A stretch of DNA of 46,615 nucleotides, from positions 1 through 46,615 of the forward strand of contig DVNQ01000113.1 in the NCBI GenBank assembly GCA_018714245.1. Direction: 5' to 3'. A program made the position numbers and the translations under genes. Source of the stretch: Candidatus Avilachnospira avicola (GTDB lineage: Bacteria; Bacillota; Clostridia; Lachnospirales; Lachnospiraceae). This document shows, piece by piece, positions 36,040 through 42,881 of the stretch (position 1 is the stretch's first letter; each line of letters begins with the position of its first letter). The notes below the pieces were generated by a model. That model was not told where the DNA came from and ran no database searches. It saw nothing but the letters and a program-made list of their open reading frames with translations.

Positions 36040-37345
36040 GGTCTTCCTCCTCTTTGTTGATCGATGTGACTCTGGATTCAAAGCTTCCGTCCCTGAGCCT
36101 TGTATGCAGTATCTCTCCCTCATTAAGCTCCGATACGGAACGGATGCCCCTCCCCGCTTCATCTGAGATATATCCGAATCCCCCGGATATCCTCTTTAGG
36201 GGTGAGACTCCGTCAAGCCTTGCAGAAAGCAGGCTGATCCTGTGTCTGCGTTCTTTCAGGGAAGAACTTATGCTGCTGTACAGGTCAAAGGAATAGGCTT
36301 CCTGCCTTGCCCTTGCTTCCCTGAGTCCGGAATCCAGTATTTTTCCCATCCTGGCTCTGGCATCCAAAAGGCGCTTCCTTCTCTCGGAAAGCTCAGCCTT
36401 AGGGTCATGCCGAAGGATCCCAAGCCTCCTTGTCTCCAGCTGATTCCGCTTAAACTTAAGCTGTCTCTGCATGGCAGCCGTAAGCGCATCCCGGCGTCCC
36501 GAAAGCTCCTTTTCAAAGGTATCATATTCAAAAGTGCAAAGCTCTGCTGCTGCCGAAGGGGTCGGTGCCCTGAGATCGGCAACGAAATCTGCTATCGTAA
36601 AATCCGTTTCATGTCCTACTGCGGAAACTATGGGAGTAGCCGCATCAAATATGGCTCTTGCCACCTCAGGCTCATTAAAGGCCCAGAGATCTTCTATGGA
36701 TCCCCCTCCCCTTCCGACAATGATCACGTCAAGGCCCATATCATCAAGCTCCCGGATGCCCCTTACTATGCTTTCCTTTGCGGAATCCCCCTGAACCAGT
36801 GCCGGATACAGCACCAGCCTTACATAGGGATCTCTCCTTAAGGATATATTGCATATATCCCTTATGGCAGCACCGGTAGGAGCAGTGACTATGCCTATGC
36901 TCCTGGTATATCTTGGAATGGCCTTCTTATACATGTCATCGAACATGCCCATGTCCCTGAGCTCTTCCTTAAGCTTCTGAAAACGTTCAAAGAGCTCTCC
37001 CTGGCCTGAAAGCCTGAGGCTCTTTGCATAGAGCTGATATGTCCCGGCCTTTTCATATACTGATATCTGGCCTCTTGCCTCGACCTTCTGTCCGTCGGAA
37101 AGCCTGAACTGAAGTCCCGCTCTCTGGGAAGCGAACATCACGCAGGCTATGGCAGCCCCTTCATCCTTCAGCGTAAAATAAATATGACCGGCAGTGTGAT
37201 ACTTACAGTTGCTCACCTCCCCGGCAATGCAGATATTGGAAAGGGCGAAATCCCTCACAAACATATTTTTTATGTATGTATTGATCTGAGAAACTGTATA
37301 TACTCCGGTCATGATATCTTCTGCTGTATATTTACAAAGTGCCAT
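36014..37345 (-). CDS. xseA: Exodeoxyribonuclease VII large subunit
   Basis: XseA is the catalytic subunit. The 443-residue protein begins MALCKYTAEDIMTGVYTVSQINTYIKNMF with an N-terminal OB domain (ICIAGEVSNCKYHTAGHIYFTLKD), and the nuclease domain shows IGIVTAPTGAAIRDI, IIVGRGGGSIEDLWAFNE, SAVGHETDFTIADF and RAPTPSAAAEL, with a coiled C-terminus. I choose the ATG at 37345 (GAAGGGG upstream) over the GTG at 37360. It sits 17 bases after nusB. Confidence 0.94.
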   Translation of the reverse strand: MALCKYTAEDIMTGVYTVSQINTYIKNMFVRDFALSNICIAGEVSNCKYHTAGHIYFTLKDEGAAIACVMFASQRAGLQFRLSDGQKVEARGQISVYEKAGTYQLYAKSLRLSGQGELFERFQKLKEELRDMGMFDDMYKKAIPRYTRSIGIVTAPTGAAIRDICNISLRRDPYVRLVLYPALVQGDSAKESIVRGIRELDDMGLDVIIVGRGGGSIEDLWAFNEPEVARAIFDAATPIVSAVGHETDFTIADFVADLRAPTPSAAAELCTFEYDTFEKELSGRRDALTAAMQRQLKFKRNQLETRRLGILRHDPKAELSERRKRLLDARARMGKILDSGLREARARQEAYSFDLYSSISSSLKERRHRISLLSARLDGVSPLKRISGGFGYISDEAGRGIRSVSELNEGEILHTRLRDGSFESRVTSINKEEEDHGKKIRGF

Positions 37346-37362
37346 AAAAGGCCCCTTCACCC

Positions 37363-37791
37363 TCAGGCTTCGGCCTTCTCGTCATCCCGGACAAGCCTTG
37401 CCAGCACTCCGTTTATAAAAGCCGGAGCCTCATCCCCACAGTATTCCTTGGCAAGCTCCACGGCCTCATTGATCGCAACTCCCACCGGAACTTCATCATC
37501 GATCCTGATCTCATAAAGTGCCAGCCTGAGTATGCTAAGCTCAGCCCTGCCCATTCTTCTGGTGCTCCAGCCTTCCGCTGCCCCGTTAAGAGCCCGGTCC
37601 AGCTCAGGAGTCCTCATGGCTATGTCCATAACACGGCCCTTGATGAGGTCTTTTTCCTCTTCTGTCAGCTCATATTCGCAGGTCTCATTGAGATAGTTGA
37701 ACAGAGAGGCCTCTCTGTCCTCCTCATCCTTATAGAATTCCATGCCAAAAAGCATCTTAAATGTCTGTTCTCTGAGCTCGTGTCTAGTCAT
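37363..37791 (-). CDS. nusB: Transcription antitermination protein NusB
   Basis: NusB binds boxA RNA with NusE (S10) to promote antitermination, chiefly on rRNA operons. The 142-residue all-helical protein opens MTRHELREQTFKMLFGMEFY and has ELSILRLALYEIRIDDEVPVGVAINEAVELAKEYCGDEAPAFINGVLARL, the family core. A rRNA-type leader with a boxA-like element is present at the left end of this window. It lies between the Asp23 gene and xseA. Confidence 0.93.
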   Translation of the reverse strand: MTRHELREQTFKMLFGMEFYKDEEDREASLFNYLNETCEYELTEEEKDLIKGRVMDIAMRTPELDRALNGAAEGWSTRRMGRAELSILRLALYEIRIDDEVPVGVAINEAVELAKEYCGDEAPAFINGVLARLVRDDEKAEA

Positions 37792-37809
37792 CTCGTCTCC
37801 GAATATCAG

Positions 37810-38196
37810 TTATTTTGTCACACCGGTATTTACTCCGGCTATGTTGATCCCAACTCTTGTGACATGAAGTCCGGTCATATTTTCCAGGGTAGTCTTTACC
37901 CTGTCCTGGACTGCAGATGAGATCTCAGGAATGCTGTAGCCGTATTTTACGTTAAGTGTAAGGTCAAGGCTTATGTCATCCCCGTTTATGTCCAGCTTAA
38001 CACCCTTCTGCAGGTTCTTGGCTCCGAGCATGGAAAGGATATCCTTCGTGACATTGCCTGCCATGCTGTCGACTCCGTCTACCTCTGTGGCAGCAAGACC
38101 AGCTATACAGGCGATCACGTCATCAGCTATCTTTACGCTTCCAAGACTATCACTCTCATATACGACATGAGTACTGCGGTCATTATAGTCAGCCAT
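37810..38196 (-). CDS. Asp23/Gls24 family protein (YqhY-like)
   Basis: A 128-residue Asp23/Gls24 domain protein: VKIADDVIACIAGLAATEVDGVDSMAGN, then GVKLDINGDDISLDLTLNVKYGYSIPEISSAVQDRVKTTLENMTG. It starts at the ATG at 38196 behind TTGGAGG (the TTG inside that site is not a start). Its place before nusB corresponds to Bacillus yqhY, linked to control of acetyl-CoA carboxylase, though accBC is absent here. It is the first gene of a long operon, driven by the promoter at 38228-38256. Confidence 0.9.
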   Translation of the reverse strand: MADYNDRSTHVVYESDSLGSVKIADDVIACIAGLAATEVDGVDSMAGNVTKDILSMLGAKNLQKGVKLDINGDDISLDLTLNVKYGYSIPEISSAVQDRVKTTLENMTGLHVTRVGINIAGVNTGVTK

Positions 38197-38227
38197 AATA
38201 TCCTCCAATCAAAAAAATCTAAAGGTC

Positions 38228-38256
38228 ATTATACCCCAAGTAAGCCCAATAGGCAA
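38228..38256 (-). promoter_or_regulatory. Promoter of the Asp23-nusB-xseAB-ispA-dxs operon
   Basis: TTGCCT (38251-38256), a 17-base spacer and a perfect TATAAT (38228-38233) on the minus strand, 32 bases before the ATG at 38196. No other strong promoter is seen as far as recN, so this probably drives the run. Confidence 0.85.
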
Positions 38257-38295
38257 GTAAAGAGGCCCTGGCATCCCGTATCGCCCCGGGCCTCT
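38257..38295 (-). terminator. Terminator of the ROK gene
   Basis: Arms AGAGGCCC (38261-38268) and GGGCCTCT (38288-38295) pair perfectly. The minus-strand tail is TTTACTT, so it overlaps the next promoter's -35 region. It separates the ROK gene from the nusB operon. Confidence 0.72.
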
Positions 38296-38373
38296 GTTAT
38301 CTTTGTTATATGGTGCCTGTCTGTCTGCCTTAAGAGCTTCCGTCCCTTATGCCGGCCGCATCTTTTCCACAGG

Positions 38374-39420
38374 CTAAGCAAGATCCATGCTACCGGAAAA
38401 CAAATCAGCCACAGCGTTGCAGGCCGAACCTATGAGGGGTGCATCGAAGCCTAAGCCTGCTTTCTTCATATCAGCACCTGAAAGGCCTTTTCCCCTTAGC
38501 TTGAGATTCACCCCATCCTTAAAAAGCCCGATCTGATGATCATTCCATAAAACCGCATTCTCTCCAAGGAGTATGAGCTCGCTTCCAAGGACGCCTGCAG
38601 CGATCGACACTGCCTCACAAAGCTCATCGGCATCTTTCAGAAAGTCATTATCATCCAGTTCTTCCGGATGCTCATTGAGCCTGTCAGTAAGCCTAAGCCT
38701 TCCGATCTGCGGACATAATCCTCTGCGGCTTGTAAACAGCTTTCCGTTTGTGATGACGCCGCAGCCGGTATCCGGTCCGGCTCCGATATAGAGTACATCC
38801 TTAAAGCCTCTTGCATTGCCAAAAAGGGCCTCCGCCAGCAATGCGGACTGGTCATCATTGTTCATGTATACCGGAAGCCCGTATCTTTTTTCGATGGGGC
38901 CCTTTATGTCGACCCCGCTGATACCATGGAAAAATCTGGGATCAAGCAGTCTGCCGGTCACCACATTGACCGGTCCTACCGAGGCTATGCCTATCCCCGA
39001 TACTTTACCCTCAGATCCAAGAAGTCTGTCTAAAATAGAAAAGATCAGATCCATAAGCTCAGTTCCGTCCTGACATCTGATATCCTCGGAGATGCGCTCA
39101 TGTATGCTGAGGGACAGATCACAGAGTATGCCCTCACAGCGTCCCCTTGATATATAAACTCCTGCAAATTTAGGCCCTTCCGGGTTTATCCTCAATTTCA
39201 CCGGATTCCGTCCGGGGATATCATTATAAAGCATCTCAGTCTCTTCCAGTATCCCCTGCTCCATAAGCTCACCGACAATATTTGATATCGTCATCTTGCT
39301 GAGCCCGGTTTCCCTTACCATTTCACTTCGTGTGGAGCATCGTCCCGTCGAGATAAGTCTGATGCAAAGACCGCGGTTTGATCTTCTGTTGTCTCCACTG
39401 TTTCTGCCTGCGCGATCCAT
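38374..39420 (-). CDS. ROK-family transcriptional regulator, degenerate
   Basis: From the ATG at 39420 (AAGGAGGG upstream) the product has 348 residues. A winged-helix DNA-binding domain (about 10-75, STRSEMVRETGLSKMTISNIVGELMEQGIL) is joined to a ROK sugar-kinase-fold domain with GIGIASVGPVN, NNDDQSALLAEALFG and IGAGPDTGCGVITNGKLF. The usual GEIGH and CxCGxxGCxE zinc motif are missing: the equivalent stretch reads GLCPQIGRLRL followed by a shortened segment. It is therefore probably a ligand-sensing repressor or activator without kinase activity. It has its own promoter (39458-39486) and a terminator. No sugar genes are adjacent to indicate its ligand. Confidence 0.82.
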   Translation of the reverse strand: MDRAGRNSGDNRRSNRGLCIRLISTGRCSTRSEMVRETGLSKMTISNIVGELMEQGILEETEMLYNDIPGRNPVKLRINPEGPKFAGVYISRGRCEGILCDLSLSIHERISEDIRCQDGTELMDLIFSILDRLLGSEGKVSGIGIASVGPVNVVTGRLLDPRFFHGISGVDIKGPIEKRYGLPVYMNNDDQSALLAEALFGNARGFKDVLYIGAGPDTGCGVITNGKLFTSRRGLCPQIGRLRLTDRLNEHPEELDDNDFLKDADELCEAVSIAAGVLGSELILLGENAVLWNDHQIGLFKDGVNLKLRGKGLSGADMKKAGLGFDAPLIGSACNAVADLFSGSMDLA

Positions 39421-39457
39421 ATAAAAAGCCCTCCTTGCTCCTGAAACAAATATCTGT

Positions 39458-39486
39458 ATTTTAGAATCAGAGTCAGGATGTGTCAA
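39458..39486 (-). promoter_or_regulatory. Promoter of the ROK gene
   Basis: A perfect TTGACA (39481-39486), a 17-base spacer and TAAAAT (39458-39463) on the minus strand, about 40 bases ahead of the ATG. The 120-base gap to thiT contains nothing else clear. Confidence 0.85.
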
Positions 39487-39540
39487 GGATAGGGCTTATT
39501 TTTTAAGGTAAAAGAAATGTACTAATATTTTGATATCTTT

Positions 39541-40200
39541 TTAGGCTGTAGCCTCACGTTTGATCCTTTTAAGTGCAGAATTAACTGCAGGTATGCTGAT
39601 TATGATCACTGTAATGATCACCTCAGCCCCTATATATATAATGTTATATACCATGGAATAAGGAACAGGATACCAGCCCTCCCAGATCACGCTTCCAAGA
39701 GCCACCCATACAAGTCCGGCTATGGTCGCCATCAGCCATCTTCCGAAGGCAGCCACCAGATATCCGATGAGGAGCCCGTTTTTCATCCTGCTGAAAAATC
39801 CGGCTACACCCATGATCATAAATGCAAAGATATAGTCAAACAGGAACTGGGGCACCGTAAGGAAATAGGGCCCGAGAAGGAACTGGATAAGTCCATAGAT
39901 CAGTCCGCAGAGTATGCCTGTGGAAGGTCCGTAGAACCAGGCAGGAAGCATGGCAAAAAGCATGCTGCAGAGAGTGACTGAGCCGCCGTAGGTAAACTCA
40001 AAGACCTTTATCATGCTGGTCACTGCGGCAAGAGCTATGCACATGCTGCAGAAGGTAAGCTGCTTTGCAGCAGAAGCCCCGTGCTCTCCGTGCCCCTTGA
40101 GTACGGCAAACACACAGATCAGAAGCAGCAGTATCAGGGCAACGGCAGCCGTATATCCGGCACCGGTGAGCCCGCCTTCAGCATTAATAAACATTGACAT
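39541..40200 (-). CDS. thiT: Energy-coupling factor thiamine transporter S component
   Basis: ThiT is the thiamine-binding membrane subunit of a group II ECF transporter; the ATPase and T subunits are shared and must be encoded elsewhere. The 219-residue protein has about six membrane segments and the family core FEFTYGGSVTLCSMLFAMLPAWFYGPSTGILCG, followed by GLIQFLLGPYFLTVPQFLFDYIFAF, with the aromatic residues that bind thiamine. The TPP riboswitch directly upstream confirms the substrate class. The start ATG is five bases after AAGGAGG. Confidence 0.92.
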   Translation of the reverse strand: MSMFINAEGGLTGAGYTAAVALILLLLICVFAVLKGHGEHGASAAKQLTFCSMCIALAAVTSMIKVFEFTYGGSVTLCSMLFAMLPAWFYGPSTGILCGLIYGLIQFLLGPYFLTVPQFLFDYIFAFMIMGVAGFFSRMKNGLLIGYLVAAFGRWLMATIAGLVWVALGSVIWEGWYPVPYSMVYNIIYIGAEVIITVIIISIPAVNSALKRIKREATA

Positions 40201-40205
40201 AAAAA

Positions 40206-40345
40206 ACCTCCTTCGAAACTAAGGAGGGGCATGAAACATGGACTCGCAAAGCAAATCCATAAGCTTCCCTACGCAGGCATTATCCTGTTCAGGTCATGAG
40301 GGACCGAGGCAAAAGCCTCCATCTCAGCATAAAGCGCCCCTAGCC
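40206..40345 (-). promoter_or_regulatory. TPP riboswitch (THI element) of thiT
   Basis: The minus strand carries the conserved THI-box parts: GGGGCGC (40334-40340), CTGAGAT (about 40320-40326), CCTGAACAGGATAATGCC and GCGTAGGGAAG (ending near 40262). These form the two sensor arms of the TPP aptamer. Downstream, a hairpin with arms CCTCCTT and AAGGAGG (40206-40226) both holds the ribosome-binding site of thiT and is followed by five T residues. The element should switch thiT off when thiamine pyrophosphate is bound. The promoter lies at 40370-40397. Confidence 0.95.
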
Positions 40346-40369
40346 TTGTATGTGATTATTTACATGACA

Positions 40370-40397
40370 ATTATATTACCATAAGCTTCTTTGTCAA
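40370..40397 (-). promoter_or_regulatory. Promoter of the thiT riboswitch transcript
   Basis: Perfect TTGACA (40392-40397) and TATAAT (40370-40375) on the minus strand with a 16-base spacer. Transcription would start near 40363, about 20 bases before the aptamer. It lies just past the sdaAA stop. Confidence 0.9.
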
Positions 40398-40421
40398 GAA
40401 AAAATGATGATCCCAGGATGC

Positions 40422-41297
40422 TCAGGTCTCAGATCCCCGGCACATACGGCATAGAGCAGAGGGGGCTGCGGCACAGCCGCCAAGGGCCGTTTCCCTGAGC
40501 TCCGGAGGGAGCTTTCTTCCTACCTGATACATGGTGGAAAGCATTTCATCAAACGGTATCATGGAGCCTATGCCGCACAGTGCCGCCTCTGCAGCACAAA
40601 GGGCAGCTGCGGCCCCGGAAGCATTCCGCTGCTGGCAGGGACATTCCACCAGTCCGCCCACCGGGTCGCAGACCAGACCCAGCATATCCATAAGGCAGAT
40701 CGATGCCGCACAGAGCGACGCCTCAGGACTTCCTCCCATGAGCTCGACTGCTGCGGAAGCAGCCATGGCGGAGGCAACTCCTACCTCTGCCTGACAGCCG
40801 CCCACCGCTCCTGCGACTGTAGCGTTGCGCATGGCGATATAACCTACTGCGGCAGCATTGAAAAGAGCATTCGCCACTGCCTCATCAGAAAGCCCGTATT
40901 CATCCTGGATCGAAAGCAGCACTCCCGGCACCACTCCTGAAGATCCCGCAGTAGGGGCAGCCACTATAAGTCCCATGGAAGCATTGACCTCAAGGACTGC
41001 ATAGGCATAGGCCATGGCCCGGGAAAGCACTCCGCCGCAGATGCTCTTTCCGGAGTTCATATGATCCCAGACCTTTTTGGCTTCCCCGCCTATCAGGCCG
41101 CCCATGGATCTTTTGGGCTCCGAAAGAGGCTCGGAAGCAGCTTCCCTCATGATCGAAAGGGCTTTTTTCATACGCTCTTCCATATCTCCGAACTCAGTTC
41201 CCGCACAGTCGTGCTCCCGCTGCTTCATGGCTCCGGAAATAAGAATCCCCTCATCTCTGCATATGGAAAGAAGCTCAGCTCCATTTTTAAAATCCAT
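40422..41297 (-). CDS. sdaAA: L-serine dehydratase, iron-sulfur-dependent, alpha subunit
   Basis: Together with SdaAB this makes the oxygen-sensitive [4Fe-4S] enzyme that deaminates serine to pyruvate and ammonia. From the ATG at 41297 (GGAGG upstream) the 291-residue protein has the alpha-subunit core (GLIVAAPTAGSSGVVPGVLLS) and three or more cysteines likely to bind the cluster (CLMDMLGLVCDPVGGLVECPCQQRNASG). It is 22 bases after sdaAB. An open frame extends 12 codons further upstream, but has no ribosome-binding site. Confidence 0.93.
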   Translation of the reverse strand: MDFKNGAELLSICRDEGILISGAMKQREHDCAGTEFGDMEERMKKALSIMREAASEPLSEPKRSMGGLIGGEAKKVWDHMNSGKSICGGVLSRAMAYAYAVLEVNASMGLIVAAPTAGSSGVVPGVLLSIQDEYGLSDEAVANALFNAAAVGYIAMRNATVAGAVGGCQAEVGVASAMAASAAVELMGGSPEASLCAASICLMDMLGLVCDPVGGLVECPCQQRNASGAAAALCAAEAALCGIGSMIPFDEMLSTMYQVGRKLPPELRETALGGCAAAPSALCRMCRGSET

Positions 41298-41319
41298 AAA
41301 CCGATCCTCCAAACCTGAT

Positions 41320-41988
41320 CTATGCCTGTACAAGCATTACTTCCTTTACATATCCGTTTTCCCGGATCTGATCTGCCAGTTCCTCCGGAAGCCTGTCATC
41401 TGACTCTACGATACTGTAGGCAGTCTCGCCTCTTGCCTCACGGAAGAGCTTCATGAAAGCGATGTTTATCCCTCTGTCGCTAAGGCACTTTGTGATATGG
41501 GCCACCACACCGGGCTTATCCTTCTGTACCACTATCACGGTGCTGTACTCTCCGGAGAAGTCCACATCAACTCCATTGATACGGCTTATGCGTACCTTTC
41601 CTCCTCCAAGGGATTCTCCCCTGACAGAAAGCTCAAAGCCCTTTTCCCCGGTCATGAATATGTCCACCGTATTGGGATAGATATCATCCTCCGAGGTATC
41701 ATAGGAAAACTCATAAGCAAGGCCGGTTTCATCCGCAATGGCATAGGAATCCGGTATCCTGCGGTCATCGGTCTGAAAGCCCATGATCCCTCCAAGAAGG
41801 GCCCTGTCAGTTCCATGTCCCTTCCCGGTCTTTGCAAAAGAACCATATAGCAGGAAGCGGACCTTAGCTATGGTTTCCGGCATCATCTTCCTGGCAAGCA
41901 GTGCTATGGAACAGGCTCCAGCAGTATGGGAGCTGGAGGGACCTATCATGTTTGGCCCTATCACGTCAAATGCACTTATGAACGGCAT
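41320..41988 (-). CDS. sdaAB: L-serine dehydratase, iron-sulfur-dependent, beta subunit
   Basis: The beta subunit: from the ATG at 41988 (AGAGGAG upstream) it has 222 residues and starts MPFISAFDVIGPNMIGPSSSHTAGA, the substrate-binding motif of the family. A C-terminal ACT domain (about 148-222, TVIVVQKDKPGVVAHITKCLSDRGINIAFM) may sense serine or another amino acid. It is the first gene of the pair. The longer frame to 42030 lies in the untranslated leader. Confidence 0.93.
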   Translation of the reverse strand: MPFISAFDVIGPNMIGPSSSHTAGACSIALLARKMMPETIAKVRFLLYGSFAKTGKGHGTDRALLGGIMGFQTDDRRIPDSYAIADETGLAYEFSYDTSEDDIYPNTVDIFMTGEKGFELSVRGESLGGGKVRISRINGVDVDFSGEYSTVIVVQKDKPGVVAHITKCLSDRGINIAFMKLFREARGETAYSIVESDDRLPEELADQIRENGYVKEVMLVQA

Positions 41989-42047
41989 AATTTCTCCTCT
42001 TAAGGCTGAACGTAAATTGATCCCCGTCACCAGGGATATCTCTGACC

Positions 42048-42076
42048 ATTATACTTTTAAAATCATAAAAATGCCA
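42048..42076 (-). promoter_or_regulatory. Candidate promoter of sdaAB-sdaAA
   Basis: A perfect TATAAT (42048-42053) on the minus strand, with TGGCAT (42071-42076) 17 bases upstream as a poor -35. A hairpin in the 60-base leader (about 42018-42040, CCCTGGTGACGGGG) is too weak to call a terminator. Confidence 0.45.
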
Positions 42077-42097
42077 TATCCTATACGGATTTAGGGC

Positions 42098-42126
42098 TTG
42101 CAGCCCGGCCCGTCTTGGTTTATCTT
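42098..42126 (+). promoter_or_regulatory. Candidate promoter of the cytidylate kinase-like gene
   Basis: TTGCAG (42098-42103), a 17-base spacer and TATCTT (42121-42126) on the plus strand, about 75 bases before the ATG at 42202. It is divergent from, and close to, the sdaAB promoter. Confidence 0.55.
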
Positions 42127-42201
42127 ATGTTTAAGGATTTTCACTGATCCGGGGCAGACTGACAAATGCCCTGTCAGCGAAGAATGGGAGGTGCAGACTA
42201 T

Positions 42202-42804
42202 ATGAATAAGATCATCACTATAAGCCGTGAATTCGGAAGCGGAGGAAGAGAGCTCGGACGGCGTCTTGCAGAAGAGCTCAGCATAGCCTATTACGATCAG
42301 GAGATAGTAACGGAGCTCATCGAGCGTACCGGCTTTGCCAAGGAATATGTAAAGCAGGCTGAGGAGCGGATACCGCTGCCCCTGCTTCCCATCACCACCG
42401 CACACACCTTCGGCATAGGTTCAAATATTGCGATAGAGCAGCAGCTGTCTATCTATAACCACGAGAGCGACATCATAAAGGAGATGGCTGAAAAATCAGA
42501 CTGTGTCATAGTCGGACGCTGTGCTGATTATGTGCTTCGTGATATGGATCCCTTCAGGATCTTCGTATACGCCGATATCGATTCCAAGATGAAGAGATGC
42601 CGTGAACGCGGTGATGACGCAAAGGACATGTCAGAAAAGGAGCTTAAACAGAAGATAAGCTCAGTAGACAAAAAGAGATCCAGATATTACCAGTTCTATA
42701 CGGACAATAACTGGGGTGACAGGATCAACTATGATCTCTGCATAAACACAAGCTCAAAGGACATCAAGGTACTGGCCAAAAAGCTGGCGGATTTCATATC
42801 CTGA
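42202..42804 (+). CDS. Cytidylate kinase-like family protein
   Basis: A 201-residue P-loop kinase-like protein starting MNKIITISREFGSGGRELGRRLAEEL, with the nucleotide loop GSGGRELG (about 11-18) and DCVIVGRCADYVLRD, FRIFVYADIDSKMKRCRERG, a lid with KQKISSVDKKRSRYYQFYTDNNWG. It resembles the AAK/CMK-like family (Cytidylate_kin2) that is common and often multicopy in Clostridia; its true substrate is not established, so it should not be called cmk. A GGGAGG site precedes this ATG. It ends at a strong terminator. Confidence 0.87.
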   Translation: MNKIITISREFGSGGRELGRRLAEELSIAYYDQEIVTELIERTGFAKEYVKQAEERIPLPLLPITTAHTFGIGSNIAIEQQLSIYNHESDIIKEMAEKSDCVIVGRCADYVLRDMDPFRIFVYADIDSKMKRCRERGDDAKDMSEKELKQKISSVDKKRSRYYQFYTDNNWGDRINYDLCINTSSKDIKVLAKKLADFIS

Positions 42805-42828
42805 CGGATGTCCATCCTGCAAAAAACG

Positions 42829-42857
42829 GGACTGCCGGAATTACGGCAGTCCTTTTT
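42829..42857. terminator. Bidirectional terminator between the kinase-like gene and the ABC module
   Basis: Perfect arms GGACTGCCG (42829-42837) and CGGCAGTCC (42844-42852) are followed on the plus strand by five T residues (42853-42857). On the minus strand a six-T run (42821-42826) follows too, so it ends both the kinase gene and the converging ABC genes. Confidence 0.9.
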
Positions 42858-42881
42858 CTGATTCGTTCATGTATGAATAAA

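Noticed and set aside
35770-36162. A 130-residue form of xseB
   Set aside because: The first 41 codons are out-of-frame xseA sequence; the ATG at 36039 has a strong ribosome-binding site and gives the normal length.
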